Assembly (NCBI GenBank): GCA_015272515.1
Contig: JACYLN010000019.1
Span: 1-64,000 of the forward strand
DNA length: 64,000 nucleotides
Source of the DNA: Leptolyngbyaceae cyanobacterium C42_A2020_001
GTDB lineage: Bacteria; Cyanobacteriota; Cyanobacteriia; Leptolyngbyales; Leptolyngbyaceae
Direction of reading: 5' to 3'
Part shown: piece by piece, positions 46,145-56,143 of the stretch
Position numbering within the stretch: the stretch's first letter is position 1
Layout: every line of letters begins with the position of its first letter
Position numbers and translations under genes: made by a program
The notes under the pieces: model-generated
The model's input: the letters and a program-made list of their open reading frames with translations, nothing else
Told to the model about the DNA's origin: nothing
Databases searched by the model: none

Positions 46145-47539
46145 GTGAAGCAAATTGAAACCGATTCCAACGTGCAACTTGAGGCTCAATCAGATGTGCA
46201 GCCTTTAGACACGTCTGGAATAATTCAATTATCCGAAAAATCATTAAGCTCCTCTGATTCCCTTAAACCCTTGAAGCGCAAGTCTTCTCAAAACTGGCTG
46301 CAAAAAGCATTGACACTCGCGATCGCGGCTTCGGTTTCGGCAACGCTGGGCTTAACGGCAGCGCTCATGGTGCCCCTGCCATTAGGTTTAATCGCTAAGG
46401 ATGGAGAAACGCGATCGCCTAACCTTTGGCAGGTGGGATTGGGCTACCAGGTAGCGCGCCCAGTTAATATTTTGATCATGGGGATTGATCGGGTTCCTGG
46501 AGCCAAAGAAGGCACAAACGAAATTTTTACTGGACGTAGCGATACGATGCTGTTGCTGCGGGTTGACCCAGTTGCCGACACGGTGAGTTTGCTCTCGATC
46601 CCCAGAGATACTCAGGTTGAGTTACCAGGCATTGGGACGGACAAAATTAACGATGCCAATGTTCAGGGTGGCGCAACTCTGGCGGCACGTACCGTTAGCT
46701 CAGTATTAAACGGCGTAACCATTGATCGCTACGTTCGTGTTAGTACCGATGCTTTTCGAGAATTGGTAGATCTCATTGGTGGAGTTGAGGTCAACGTCCC
46801 CAAGCCAATGGTTTACGAAGACAAAACTCAAAAATTGAAAATTAACCTGTCTCCAGGGCTGCAAACCCTGAATGGAGATCAGGCTGAACAGTTTGCCCGA
46901 TTTCGAGGCGACGACTTAGGCGACATCGGGCGGGTACAACGCCAGCAAGCGTTGTTAAAGGCGTTGCGGAAAAAGCTGACAAACCCAACGATTATCCCGC
47001 GTCTTCCAGGGCTGGTGCAGGCGATGCAAAAGTACATCGACACAAATCTGAGTATGGAAGAAATGCTGGCGCTGGTAGGGGCAGGGCGCAAGCTGAGTGA
47101 AGGTAAGTTCAAAATGGTGATGCTGCCGGGGCGATTTAGTTCACCAGAAGAATACGTTGCCAGTTACTGGATTATGGATCCGGTGGGGCGCGATCGCGTC
47201 ATGAAGCAGTACTTCGACGTGAATCCCGTGCTATCTTCAGACACTCCCGTCTCAGAGACAGTTCGCATCGCAATTCAAAACGCGTCTGGCAACCCAACTG
47301 CCGCCAGCCAACTGCGCCAATACCTGGCAGAAAAAGGGTTTAATGATACATACATCATCAATGATTTGCCCACCCAGCAGACGCAAACCGACGTGATTGC
47401 CCAAAAAGGTGATCTGGATGCGGCTGAAACCCTTCAGGCAATGCTGGGAGTTGGCAAGGTAGAAGCAGACTCCACGGGAGATCTAGAATCAGATGTGACG
47501 ATCCGCATTGGCAACGATTGGCTAAAACAGAAGAAGTAG
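46145..47539 (+). CDS. LytR-CpsA-Psr (LCP) family glycopolymer transferase
   Basis: The start is taken at GTG 46145, five bases after AGGAG; the ORF track's 46139 GTG would overlap that site. The protein has 464 residues. One membrane helix (~54-80, [21 protein letters not shown]) is followed by the LCP catalytic domain (~110-310): [52 protein letters not shown] LytR_C domain follows at about 370-460 ([20 protein letters not shown]). LCP enzymes attach lipid-linked glycopolymers to peptidoglycan, or act on envelope sugars in cyanobacteria. The pentapeptide gene follows after 13 bp, so they may be co-transcribed. Confidence 0.92.
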   Translation: MKQIETDSNVQLEAQSDVQPLDTSGIIQLSEKSLSSSDSLKPLKRKSSQNWLQKALTLAIAASVSATLGLTAALMVPLPLGLIAKDGETRSPNLWQVGLGYQVARPVNILIMGIDRVPGAKEGTNEIFTGRSDTMLLLRVDPVADTVSLLSIPRDTQVELPGIGTDKINDANVQGGATLAARTVSSVLNGVTIDRYVRVSTDAFRELVDLIGGVEVNVPKPMVYEDKTQKLKINLSPGLQTLNGDQAEQFARFRGDDLGDIGRVQRQQALLKALRKKLTNPTIIPRLPGLVQAMQKYIDTNLSMEEMLALVGAGRKLSEGKFKMVMLPGRFSSPEEYVASYWIMDPVGRDRVMKQYFDVNPVLSSDTPVSETVRIAIQNASGNPTAASQLRQYLAEKGFNDTYIINDLPTQQTQTDVIAQKGDLDAAETLQAMLGVGKVEADSTGDLESDVTIRIGNDWLKQKK

Positions 47540-47552
47540 AGATGGATGTGTG

Positions 47553-48068
47553 ATGACAATGATGCAAGGACTGCGACGACTGATCGTGATTGGGTGTGCG
47601 ATCGCCCTGGCAGCCCTATGGATTCTTTTAAGTGCCCGTCCTGCCTTTGCGGAAGAAACAAAATTTTTGAACTACGGTAATGCCAGTCTGACAAATCAAG
47701 ACTTCTCTCATCAAAATTTAGTGGGTGGTATTTTTGTCTCCGCCGAAATGCGCGGCACCAACTTCAGCGGTGCCAACCTGACTAATGCCATGCTGACGAA
47801 GGGAAATTTGCTGGGTGCAAACCTGAGCGCCGCCAATCTGGAAGGAGCCTTGCTTGACCGCACTACGCTTTACAAAGCAGATTTGACCAATGCAATTTTG
47901 GTCGATGCCACCCTGTCTAACAGCATCCTCGATGAAGCAACCGTTGACGGAGCCGATTTCACAAATGCAATTGTGGATCGCTATGCAGTGTCCCAACTCT
48001 GTAAGCGTGCTCAGGGAGAAAATCCTGTCACTGGCGTTTCCACCCGCGAAAGTTTGGGTTGTAAATAA
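47553..48068 (+). CDS. Secreted pentapeptide-repeat protein
   Basis: The start is ATG 47553 or one of the following ATGs at 47559 and 47562. The protein has about 171 residues. A Sec signal peptide ([24 protein letters not shown]) precedes about 13 A(D/N)LxX repeats ([20 protein letters not shown]). The C-terminus ([23 protein letters not shown]) has two cysteines that may close a disulfide. The export signal implies the thylakoid lumen or periplasm. Pentapeptide repeats form a right-handed beta helix; their function in cyanobacterial lumenal members is unclear. Confidence 0.9.
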   Translation: MTMMQGLRRLIVIGCAIALAALWILLSARPAFAEETKFLNYGNASLTNQDFSHQNLVGGIFVSAEMRGTNFSGANLTNAMLTKGNLLGANLSAANLEGALLDRTTLYKADLTNAILVDATLSNSILDEATVDGADFTNAIVDRYAVSQLCKRAQGENPVTGVSTRESLGCK

Positions 48069-48182
48069 CCGAGGGGTTCAGGTAGGTTCTGTCAGCAGCA
48101 AGAAAATTCTTTTCTGGAAAGGGCATTATGAAATCAGGCAAGGCAATTGCTCGATGCTGTTTCCTGATCCAGGCTCTTGACC

Positions 48183-49352
48183 ATGACTCAAGCCGATATT
48201 GTAGAACGGGCAAAACAAGGGGATGCTGGGGCGATCGCCACGTTGCTGAACCAGGGGTTTAAGAAGCGCGGCATTACAGCCATCGTGAAGTTAGATCAGC
48301 ACTGTCTCATGATTGAGCTACGGTCGTTGCAAGCAATCAATCAGCTAGCCGCGATCGCAGTCATTCAACAGGGCATGAATCATCTGAAGCCAGCCCACAT
48401 TCAAACTGTTTTGGTGTCTGGGCAAGCTGAGGATGGAGCAGATAACTGGATGGAATCTTTTACGCTGTCTCAGGAGGCAAACCCCGCTACCTCCACCTTT
48501 TCCCAAGTATCCCATCCCCCATCACCGCTCAACCACCAGCGTTCATCCAAAAACCTACTCTCCCAAAGGAAGCCCTCCCCGCGTTCTGCTGCATCATCCA
48601 AGTTATTAAGACCCCAGCAGATTTCTACCAGTGGCTGGGGTGCACTACTGACGGGGCTAATTCTGGCGATCGCCCTTTTTATCCTTAGTCCGCTTAAACT
48701 TTTGTTTCGCGGCTTTTTGGTGCTGGTGCATGAAGTTGGTCATGCCATTACTCATTGGGCGTTTGGTCGTCCTGCCATTCCCACGGTGAATATCTACTTT
48801 GGCGGCGGAGTTACGATCACATTTGGGCAGATCTGGTTGCTGAATGCCCTTATCTACCTGGCGATCGCGTATCTCGTTTATCGGCTACGAGCTTACCCAA
48901 GATTGCAAGGTGTAGTGGCGATCGCAACATTGCTATACACCTACTGCCTATTGACCCGGACAAACACCCTGTTATCAACCTTCATGGGGCATGGGATGGA
49001 GCTAATCGCGATCGTGGTTTGCCTGTTTCTGGCGACCAGTGGTTATTTTTGTCGCATCAAGGGCGATCGCACAATTTACGCCATGCTTGGCTTCTTCACA
49101 TGCTTCAGCGACACAGAGTTTTCCTGGCAATTGCTACACGACTCCGATTTTCGTTATCACTACGAAGACGGCATTGGCGGCATCATCGATAATGATTTTG
49201 TGATTTTAGCGAACGAGTATTTTGGCGTAAATCTATCTGCGATTGCTCAAGCATTTCTGCTTGCCTGCCTTGCCATGCCCGCGATCGCATTCTTGATGTG
49301 GCGCTATCAACCCTGGCTCCTTTCCGCCAGTCGTCAACTGTTAAAGTCGTAG
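48183..49352 (+). CDS. M50-like membrane metallopeptidase with N-terminal domain
   Basis: The start is ATG 48183. The protein has 389 residues. Residues 4-97 are one copy of the domain shared with the deacetylase and the DUF1574 protein (IVERAKQGDAGAIATLLNQG, IQTVLVSGQAEDGADNW). A Ser/Pro linker follows, then a polytopic membrane region with about eight helices. The motif LVLVHEVGHAITHWAF gives HExxH at residues 183-187, the zinc site of M50/site-2-protease-like enzymes. The usual later DG ligand motif is not obvious, so activity is uncertain. It converges with the hybrid kinase gene (3-bp gap). Confidence 0.75.
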   Translation: MTQADIVERAKQGDAGAIATLLNQGFKKRGITAIVKLDQHCLMIELRSLQAINQLAAIAVIQQGMNHLKPAHIQTVLVSGQAEDGADNWMESFTLSQEANPATSTFSQVSHPPSPLNHQRSSKNLLSQRKPSPRSAASSKLLRPQQISTSGWGALLTGLILAIALFILSPLKLLFRGFLVLVHEVGHAITHWAFGRPAIPTVNIYFGGGVTITFGQIWLLNALIYLAIAYLVYRLRAYPRLQGVVAIATLLYTYCLLTRTNTLLSTFMGHGMELIAIVVCLFLATSGYFCRIKGDRTIYAMLGFFTCFSDTEFSWQLLHDSDFRYHYEDGIGGIIDNDFVILANEYFGVNLSAIAQAFLLACLAMPAIAFLMWRYQPWLLSASRQLLKS

Positions 49353-49355
49353 AGA

Positions 49356-52300
49356 CTAACGAGGCTTCTGCGCGATCGCCTGCTGAATATGTTCTAGCAG
49401 TTCGGTCATTGAAGTAGGGGGAGCCAGAATTTGACTAGCAAGTTGCCGTGCTTGTTCCGGCAAAGGGTTTAGCGTCGTTTCTTCCAATTCTGGGTCACGA
49501 TGGTCAAGCACAATAATCGGCGGCTTGGATTCCATTGCGCTCAGTTCCACTAGTCGTGCCAGCACTTCAGGCTGCGGCTCTCCATTCGTCCAGCAAAGCA
49601 ACAGCAAGTCTACACTTTCAGACTCAATTTGCTGCAGGACTTCCTGCCAGGAACGCCCCATCATTCCTCGCAACCCCGCTGTTTGTAAGTACTGAATCAA
49701 CGCTTGCAGCCACTCCGTTTCTTTGGGGAGTTGCCCCAACGCCTCATTCCCCACATTAAAAGATTTACCACTTTCCGTATTGCTGGGTAGGGTTGAAACA
49801 TTCATCGCTAAAATAGACGGCCGCCATACGCATCCTGCCGCGATTTGAATCACTTGCAGCAGCGTTGCCATCTCTGGAGAATCGTCCTCAACCGCGTTGC
49901 CATCTGTCTCTATAAGACAGGGAAAGATCAACAGTCCAGGAATTTGGCTGGCTGCCTGCGTCGTCTTTTGAGCGAGCGTCACAATGGGTAGGGATGCCAG
50001 CATCGGGTGATAGCTCAACTGTCGCAAGTAATCACTGGGATTGTCCAAATCTCCCCCCAGCAAGACCACATTCGGTTTCCAAACGCGGGCAAGCAGTTCT
50101 GCCTGGTCTAAATCGTCAGACTCTAAAATTCGATAGCGACGTGCCTGGAGCGATCGATTGAGGTGTTCGATCGCCGTTGATTCGGGCTGATTATCTTCGC
50201 TGCTTGCAAACAGATGCAGAATTGTGAGGTTACTAGCAGCACGAGCAGGTATATCCAGTTCTTTAGGATCAATCAACAAGTGTTGCAGGGTTTGCTTCAG
50301 CTCTTTCGGTTGAATCGGCAATTTCAGAAACCCATCTGCCCGATTCCGAAATGCCTCATCCTCATCAATCACAGTAGCGGTAATAGCAACGGGGATTGCC
50401 TCGGTTTCAGTATTGGATTTCAGCAGCGTTAACACATCCCAACCCGACAAAAGCGGCAGCAACGGGTTCAGAAAGATAATGCAAGGTTGCAGACGGCGGG
50501 CTTTTTCCAGTGCCTCGGTGCCTGATCGCGCAATCACCACTCGATAGCCCAGCCCAATTAGTTGCTCGGAGAGAGATTCTACAAACTGAGGCACGGTATC
50601 CACAATCAACATCAAGCGATCGCGGAGCTTGGGTAGTACCGAAGACGCGCTGCCGGATGCCTCCAGTACATCCCGTTGAGAATACCGGTTTGGGAATAAT
50701 AGCGGTACCCGCCCACTGGGGTAAGCAGCCAGTTGCTCATCTAATTCCTCGTCGTCCGTAGCACGCCCTCGTGTCAGTTGGGTGCGATCGGGTGGGGTCG
50801 GGGGTAGCAGAATTGTAAACTGGCTTCCCTGATGTTCTTTGGAGATGAACGTCACATCGCCCCCGTGTAACCGAGCCAGGCGACGCGTCAACACCAAACC
50901 CAAACCCGCCCCTTCAAATTGTCGCGTGAGGGGATTTTCGAGCTGTTGAAATTTTTGGAAAATGAGATGTTGCTTCTCTGATGGAATTCCAATTCCTGTA
51001 TCCCAGACGGTGAAAGCAATCCATCCACCCCAACGGCTGACCTTCAACCCCATGGGATGCCCAACTTCAGTGAATTTGAGGGAGTTGGATAGAAGATGAA
51101 CCAACATCTGACGCAGTCGCAGATCATCCGCTACCAACAGCGTTAAGTTTGGCTCAATTTCCAGGGAAAACTGCGCCCCAATTTGTTCAGCCTCTAGGGG
51201 GGATGCTGCTTTGTTGTCCAATAGCCGATTTTGCTTCGCTTGCTCAAAGGCTCGCTGACAGGCGATCTCCACATCCACCGGTCCATACAGCAACTCTAAC
51301 TGCCCCGTTTCAATCCGCGTCAAATCGAGGATATCGTTAACGACACCCATCAAATGACGGCTGCTTTGGTAAATCAGTTGGGCATAGTGAACCTGTCGTT
51401 GGTTGAGTTCTCCTAGCGTCTGGTCTTTCAACAAACTGGACAAACCCAACACAGCAGTTAGCGGTGTTTTTAGCTCATGGCTAATGCACGCCAAAAACTC
51501 ATCTTTTAGACGATTAAGCTGCACAAGATCGGCATTTTTGGCAGTCAACTCTCTGGCAAGGTGCTGTTGCTTGGTCACATCCTGCGACAAAATCAGCCAG
51601 AGCGATTCGCTGGGAGCTTGGGGTAAATCGGGCTGGGTGCGAATGGAGGGAAAATCTTGAACAGCAGAGGCAAACGCATCCGGCAAAGCGGTGGAGGCAT
51701 CTGAGTGGTTTACAGCAAGCGCCGCCAGAGTAAAGGGACGAGACGAGACTGAAGACGATTCGGTTGAATGGGCAGTGGCTAGACTGGTAGAAGGGGACCA
51801 ATCCAAATTCAAATCTGGCAGGAGTGATCCGAGGGATACTTTGACAAACTGCAAGACTTGCTCCCGCCCATCTTTCAAGGGGCAAACGCAAACGCAGGTG
51901 TTAGGGTTGGTTCCAAGCTGGCAGATACTCTCTGGAGAGGCAACGTCGGTAGCTGGGTTGAGCGATCGCTCTTCTTCAGTCAATCCAAGCGCTCGGAGAT
52001 CGCCATCATCATCGCAGTCTGAGCCTTGCACACCCAGCCAGACCGCAGCCTCCCGCCAAATTTTTGCTGGATCTGACAATTCACCTACCTGGTCACGCCA
52101 AACCCGGTTCTGGGCTACAACTTGCCCACTATCGGTTTGCAACATCAGTGGCAGCGGCAACCGCTCCAACAGTTGCAGCAGTGAGTCCAGAAGTGGTAAG
52201 TGGCTCGGCAAGCTAGCAGTAAGTTTTGCCGCCGCGGTATGCAGCGCTGCATTCATAGGAACAGGCTGCGTACTATGGCGCAATCGCAGATGCAAGATTT

Positions 52301-52946
52301 CTTCCTGCTGAGTTTTAATCCGTTGCTCCAGTTCTGCCCGTTGTGCCAACAGTTGTTGAGTGAGTTTCAAGATTTGCTGCTGTTGCGTGTGATAGTACGG
52401 GTTGATTGGAGATGGCAACTTCTCACTCAGCAGTTCAGCGTTGGCAGCACTTCCACTCACTTGCCTGCCCATTTCACTGATGTGAGCATCAGGCGGGCGA
52501 GTCAGTGCGCCTGCCAGAACGTGTAACAGGCGATCGCGATCCAGCAAGCCCACCAACACACCTGCCTGATTCACTAAGGCGTAGTTAGTACCTGGTTGAT
52601 CGGAAAGATGAGGCAAAAACTGATGCAACGACCAATCATCGGGCAAAACCGTGAGCGGCTCAATGATAGCAGGACAGCTATTTTGCAAAGAGCACTGCAA
52701 CACAGCAAGAGTACTCAGTAGGGTTGCTTTTGAAGTGCGAGAGGGCAGCGCCAGGGCTGTTAGCAGATTGGGCAAAAGCCGATGTAGTCGCACTAACCCA
52801 ATGGGTTGCTGCCAGGCATCTGTAATCACCAGGCAATCGCCCTCGTTTTGGCTCAACGTTTCTAAAATCGCCTTAAGAGAAGCGGTTCCAGAACAAGCTG
52901 GAATCGGTTGAACAAACTCTTTAAGACATGTGCCGGTCAAGGACAT
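49356..52946 (-). CDS. CBS hybrid histidine kinase with three pseudo-receivers
   Basis: The start is ATG 52946, preceded by GGGAAGG. The protein has 1196 residues. A CBS pair occupies about 1-160. A coiled coil (KLTQQLLAQRAELEQRIKTQ) is followed by a PAS-like segment (~260-420) with Cys 342, 351, 353 and 355. The kinase core starts at about 478: CISHELKTPLTAVLGL (His ~490), N-box HLLSNSLKF, VWDTGIGIP and FEGAGLGLVLTRRL. Three receiver-like domains follow. Their phospho-acceptor positions are Asn (~827, IIFLNPLLP), Gly (~963, VVLLGGDL) and Cys (~1118, DLLLLCWTN). The kinase looks active but cannot relay to its own receivers in the normal way. It diverges from kaiA. A clock link is inferred from the neighbourhood and from the pseudo-receiver parallel with CikA. 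Confidence 0.9.
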   Translation of the reverse strand: MSLTGTCLKEFVQPIPACSGTASLKAILETLSQNEGDCLVITDAWQQPIGLVRLHRLLPNLLTALALPSRTSKATLLSTLAVLQCSLQNSCPAIIEPLTVLPDDWSLHQFLPHLSDQPGTNYALVNQAGVLVGLLDRDRLLHVLAGALTRPPDAHISEMGRQVSGSAANAELLSEKLPSPINPYYHTQQQQILKLTQQLLAQRAELEQRIKTQQEEILHLRLRHSTQPVPMNAALHTAAAKLTASLPSHLPLLDSLLQLLERLPLPLMLQTDSGQVVAQNRVWRDQVGELSDPAKIWREAAVWLGVQGSDCDDDGDLRALGLTEEERSLNPATDVASPESICQLGTNPNTCVCVCPLKDGREQVLQFVKVSLGSLLPDLNLDWSPSTSLATAHSTESSSVSSRPFTLAALAVNHSDASTALPDAFASAVQDFPSIRTQPDLPQAPSESLWLILSQDVTKQQHLARELTAKNADLVQLNRLKDEFLACISHELKTPLTAVLGLSSLLKDQTLGELNQRQVHYAQLIYQSSRHLMGVVNDILDLTRIETGQLELLYGPVDVEIACQRAFEQAKQNRLLDNKAASPLEAEQIGAQFSLEIEPNLTLLVADDLRLRQMLVHLLSNSLKFTEVGHPMGLKVSRWGGWIAFTVWDTGIGIPSEKQHLIFQKFQQLENPLTRQFEGAGLGLVLTRRLARLHGGDVTFISKEHQGSQFTILLPPTPPDRTQLTRGRATDDEELDEQLAAYPSGRVPLLFPNRYSQRDVLEASGSASSVLPKLRDRLMLIVDTVPQFVESLSEQLIGLGYRVVIARSGTEALEKARRLQPCIIFLNPLLPLLSGWDVLTLLKSNTETEAIPVAITATVIDEDEAFRNRADGFLKLPIQPKELKQTLQHLLIDPKELDIPARAASNLTILHLFASSEDNQPESTAIEHLNRSLQARRYRILESDDLDQAELLARVWKPNVVLLGGDLDNPSDYLRQLSYHPMLASLPIVTLAQKTTQAASQIPGLLIFPCLIETDGNAVEDDSPEMATLLQVIQIAAGCVWRPSILAMNVSTLPSNTESGKSFNVGNEALGQLPKETEWLQALIQYLQTAGLRGMMGRSWQEVLQQIESESVDLLLLCWTNGEPQPEVLARLVELSAMESKPPIIVLDHRDPELEETTLNPLPEQARQLASQILAPPTSMTELLEHIQQAIAQKPR

Positions 52947-53263
52947 AGCCAACCTTCCCCAAAGGGAAAAAGGATCAAGGGCTTCGCTGACAACAGGGGC
53001 GGCGAGTTTTTAATTCACTTCCCAATTATGACGCTGGAAAAGCAGGAGTCGGGTAGCGATTATAATTAATTAAAAGTTCGATTATGACGAAAAATTAAGT
53101 ATTGCAAAAATACGAATGAATGTAATCCTTCACCTCCCATCTGCAACAATAAGCATCTTTAGATGAAGGAGCGTTACACTTTACTTTATATTTAATTAAT
53201 GTTTCAAATACCTTAACCCTTTGAAACCCTGATTTAAATTTACGCTCTTCAGCACCTTGAGCC
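52947..53263. promoter_or_regulatory. Divergent promoter region between hybrid kinase and kaiA
   Basis: The stretch contains the -10-like TATAAT (53061-53066), two identical TTAATTAA octamers (53066-53073 and 53192-53199), and an inverted repeat GTAATCCTTCA / TGAAGGAgcgTTAC (53122-53132 with 53164-53177). No convincing -35 element or NtcA site was found. It must contain the kaiA promoter and probably the kinase promoter. Confidence 0.45.
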
Positions 53264-54139
53264 GTGCAATCTATCCTATTGATTTGTACATTTCTACCAT
53301 TGGATACGCTGGCTCACGCTGTTTCTAAGCGATTGAGCAGCGATCGCTATCAGGTAAGCCACCATCACACGTTTGAATCATTCTGCCAATTCGTTGAGCA
53401 AGAGAAGCATCGATTGGATTGCTTAATCTTGCAGTCCAACCCAGAACTGGTTCAAGTCGCCACCTGGCTCTATGGACAGGCAACGCTTCTACCCGCCATT
53501 CTTCTGTCTGAAGCTACTGTTGCGGACCCTCACCCCAGCCCACCCACAACTCAGACACAGATCCCATTTCAGTATCACACCGCAGAAGTTCTGCTGTCAG
53601 TCACCGATCTTGAGCAACTCGACTACCACATTGAACAAGCGATCGCTCAATTCATCAGCTTGTCACCCACCTCATGGCTCAAAAACGATCCCTTCGCCAA
53701 AATCGGCGATCAGCCAGATAACCATCCATTAGTTCCCCAACAGCAGCGATTAATTGAGAAACTGAAGGAGCGACTGGGGTATCTAGGCGTGTATTACAAA
53801 CGAGATCCCAACAACTTCTTCCGCTACCTACCACCCGAGCAGAAAGTAGAGCTGTTAGAAAAGCTCAAACTCGATTATCGGGATATTGTTCTACGCTATT
53901 TCGCGAATGATGGTACGCTAAATCAGCGCATTGACGACTTCGTAAACACCGTCTTCTTCACCGATGTTTCTGCCGCACAAGTTGTAGAAATCCACATGGA
54001 GTTGATAGACGAATTTTCCAAGCAGCTAAAATTGGAAGGGCGCAGCGAGGAGATTTTGTTGGATTACCGCCTCACCCTTATTGACACGATCGCCCACCTC
54101 TGTGAAATGTATCGACGCTCCATCCCTCGAGAATCCTGA
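53264..54139 (+). CDS. kaiA: Circadian clock protein KaiA
   Basis: The 291-residue protein starts at GTG 53264. It is full length: an N-terminal pseudo-receiver domain (~1-135, LLICTFLPLDTLAHAVSKRL) and the C-terminal four-helix KaiC-binding domain (~165-290). The signature blocks ERLGYLGVYYKRDPNNFFR, VVEIHMELIDEFSKQLKLEG and HLCEMYRRSIPRES match KaiA closely. KaiA binds the KaiC tail and stimulates autophosphorylation. Some cyanobacteria have a short KaiA lacking the receiver-like half; this one has both. kaiB follows after 39 bp. Confidence 0.97.
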   Translation: MQSILLICTFLPLDTLAHAVSKRLSSDRYQVSHHHTFESFCQFVEQEKHRLDCLILQSNPELVQVATWLYGQATLLPAILLSEATVADPHPSPPTTQTQIPFQYHTAEVLLSVTDLEQLDYHIEQAIAQFISLSPTSWLKNDPFAKIGDQPDNHPLVPQQQRLIEKLKERLGYLGVYYKRDPNNFFRYLPPEQKVELLEKLKLDYRDIVLRYFANDGTLNQRIDDFVNTVFFTDVSAAQVVEIHMELIDEFSKQLKLEGRSEEILLDYRLTLIDTIAHLCEMYRRSIPRES

Positions 54140-54178
54140 GAAGCCATTCTGCATCTGTCGTCAGAACGATAAAACTCT

Positions 54179-54508
54179 ATGATTCCTCTTAAGAAAACTT
54201 ATGTTCTGAAGCTGTACGTTGCGGGCAACACTCCCAACTCAATCCGAGCGTTGAAAACTCTCAACACAATCCTCGAAGAAGAGTTTAAGGGAGTTTATGC
54301 CCTCAAGGTAATTGATGTTTTAAAAAACCCCCAACTAGCCGAAGAAGATAAAATCCTGGCAACTCCAACCCTGGCAAAAATTCTGCCACCTCCCGTTCGT
54401 AAAATCATTGGCGATCTCTCCGATCGCGAAAGGGTTCTCATTGGTCTTGATCTGCTGTATGAAGAACTGCGGGAAGACGAAGTTGGAATCGATAAAGAAG
54501 TGCTTTGA
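54179..54508 (+). CDS. kaiB: Circadian clock protein KaiB
   Basis: The 109-residue protein has the thioredoxin-like KaiB fold. [20 protein letters not shown] opens it, [20 protein letters not shown] and [20 protein letters not shown] carry the fold-switching region, and [14 protein letters not shown] ends the core. KaiB binds phosphorylated KaiC and sequesters KaiA. Length agrees with the family. It lies between kaiA and kaiC on the same strand; the 39- and 73-bp gaps leave room for an internal promoter only before kaiC. Confidence 0.98.
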   Translation: MIPLKKTYVLKLYVAGNTPNSIRALKTLNTILEEEFKGVYALKVIDVLKNPQLAEEDKILATPTLAKILPPPVRKIIGDLSDRERVLIGLDLLYEELREDEVGIDKEVL

Positions 54509-54581
54509 TGAGCACCTTTTGTGGTAAACCTAGCGATACAGCTTGCCAACCCAACGATATAAGCCTGGTCTATAAACTGTT

Positions 54582-56132
54582 ATGAATCAACTCAGTCAAG
54601 AAGCTAATAACGGACTGAATGCAGTCGGAGTCCAAAAAATTCGCACCATGATTGAGGGATTTGATGATATCAGTCATGGCGGATTGCCCGTTGGCAGAAC
54701 CACGTTGGTAAGCGGTACCTCTGGCACTGGCAAAACCCTCCTCGCTGTGCAATTTCTCTATAACGGCATTACGTATTTTGATGAACCTGGCGTATTTGTC
54801 ACATTTGAAGAAGCGCCCGCCGACGTTATTAAAAACGCCTTTAGCTTTGGGTGGGACTTACAAAAGCTGGTAGACGAGGGCAAGCTATTCATTCTCGATG
54901 CCTCTCCCGACCCTGAAGGACAAGACGTAGTTGGTAATTTTGACCTGTCTGCTTTGATCGAGCGGATTCAATACGCCATTCGCAAGTACAAAGCCAAGCG
55001 AGTCTCGATTGACTCTGTCACCGCCGTGTTTCAACAGTACGATGCAGCCTCGGTAGTACGACGAGAAATTTTCCGCTTGGTGGCGCGGTTGAAACAAGTG
55101 GGCGCGACAACCATCATGACCACAGAGCGGATCGATGAGTACGGTTCCGTGGCCCGATTTGGGGTGGAAGAGTTTGTCTCCGATAATGTCGCCATTGTTC
55201 GCAATGTGCTGGAGGGGGAGCGCCGCCGCCGAACGATTGAGATTCTGAAGCTGCGCGGAACAACTCATATGAAAGGAGAATATCCTTTCACCATCACCAA
55301 CTACGGGATCAATATCTTCCCGCTGGGGGCAATGCGCCTAACCCAGCGATCATCCAATGTGCGGGTCTCTTCGGGAGTCAAAACACTGGACGAAATGTGC
55401 GGAGGAGGCTTTTTCAAGGATTCGATCATTCTGGCAACCGGGGCAACGGGTACGGGCAAAACCTTACTGGTCAGCAAGTTTTTGCAGGAGAGTTGCATTC
55501 GTGGGGAGCGATCGATGCTGTTTGCCTACGAAGAATCTCGCGCTCAACTGTCCCGCAATGCTTACTCTTGGGGCATTGACTTTGAGGATTTGGAACAGAA
55601 GGGCTTGCTTAAGATCCTGTGTGCGTATCCAGAATCTGCTGGTCTAGAGGACCACTTGCAAATCATTAAATCCGAAATTGCCGAGTTTAAGCCTGCTCGG
55701 ATTGCGATCGATTCTCTGTCTGCTCTGGCACGGGGGGTCAGCAACAATGCCTTTCGGCAGTTTGTAATTGGGGTGACCGGATTCGCCAAGCAGGAAGAAA
55801 TCACTGGCTTTTTCACCAACACCACTGATCAATTTATGGGATCACACTCCATCACGGATTCCCACATCTCCACCATTACTGACACAATTTTGATGCTGCA
55901 ATACGTGGAAATTCGTGGGGAGATGTCGCGGGCAATCAACGTGTTTAAGATGCGCGGTTCCTGGCATGACAAAGGGATTCGCGAGTACACGATTAGCGAA
56001 CATGGTGCGGACATCAAAGATTCGTTCCGCAACTTTGAGCGCATTATTAGCGGTTCGCCCACTCGCATTTCGGTGGATGAAAAAAGCGAACTTTCTCGCA
56101 TTGTGCGGGCTGTGCAACGGGAAGAGGAATAA
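54582..56132 (+). CDS. kaiC: Circadian clock ATPase/kinase KaiC
   Basis: The 516-residue protein has duplicated RecA-like domains. CI has Walker A GTSGTGKTLLAVQ and the catalytic pair in VTFEEAP; CII has GATGTGKTLLVS. The phosphorylation sites are present as HIST (Ser ~430, Thr ~431), with Thr ~425 just upstream (SITDSH). The A-loop and tail (SGSPTRISVDEKSELSRIV) for KaiA binding are intact. All hallmarks of a functional oscillator are therefore present. It converges with the MocR gene (11-bp gap). Confidence 0.98.
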   Translation: MNQLSQEANNGLNAVGVQKIRTMIEGFDDISHGGLPVGRTTLVSGTSGTGKTLLAVQFLYNGITYFDEPGVFVTFEEAPADVIKNAFSFGWDLQKLVDEGKLFILDASPDPEGQDVVGNFDLSALIERIQYAIRKYKAKRVSIDSVTAVFQQYDAASVVRREIFRLVARLKQVGATTIMTTERIDEYGSVARFGVEEFVSDNVAIVRNVLEGERRRRTIEILKLRGTTHMKGEYPFTITNYGINIFPLGAMRLTQRSSNVRVSSGVKTLDEMCGGGFFKDSIILATGATGTGKTLLVSKFLQESCIRGERSMLFAYEESRAQLSRNAYSWGIDFEDLEQKGLLKILCAYPESAGLEDHLQIIKSEIAEFKPARIAIDSLSALARGVSNNAFRQFVIGVTGFAKQEEITGFFTNTTDQFMGSHSITDSHISTITDTILMLQYVEIRGEMSRAINVFKMRGSWHDKGIREYTISEHGADIKDSFRNFERIISGSPTRISVDEKSELSRIVRAVQREEE

Positions 56133-56143
56133 TTCTCTTGCAA

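Noticed and set aside
53099-53113. NtcA site upstream of kaiA
   Set aside because: GTA and TAC are separated by 9 bp (TTGCAAAAA), not the 8 bp that NtcA needs.
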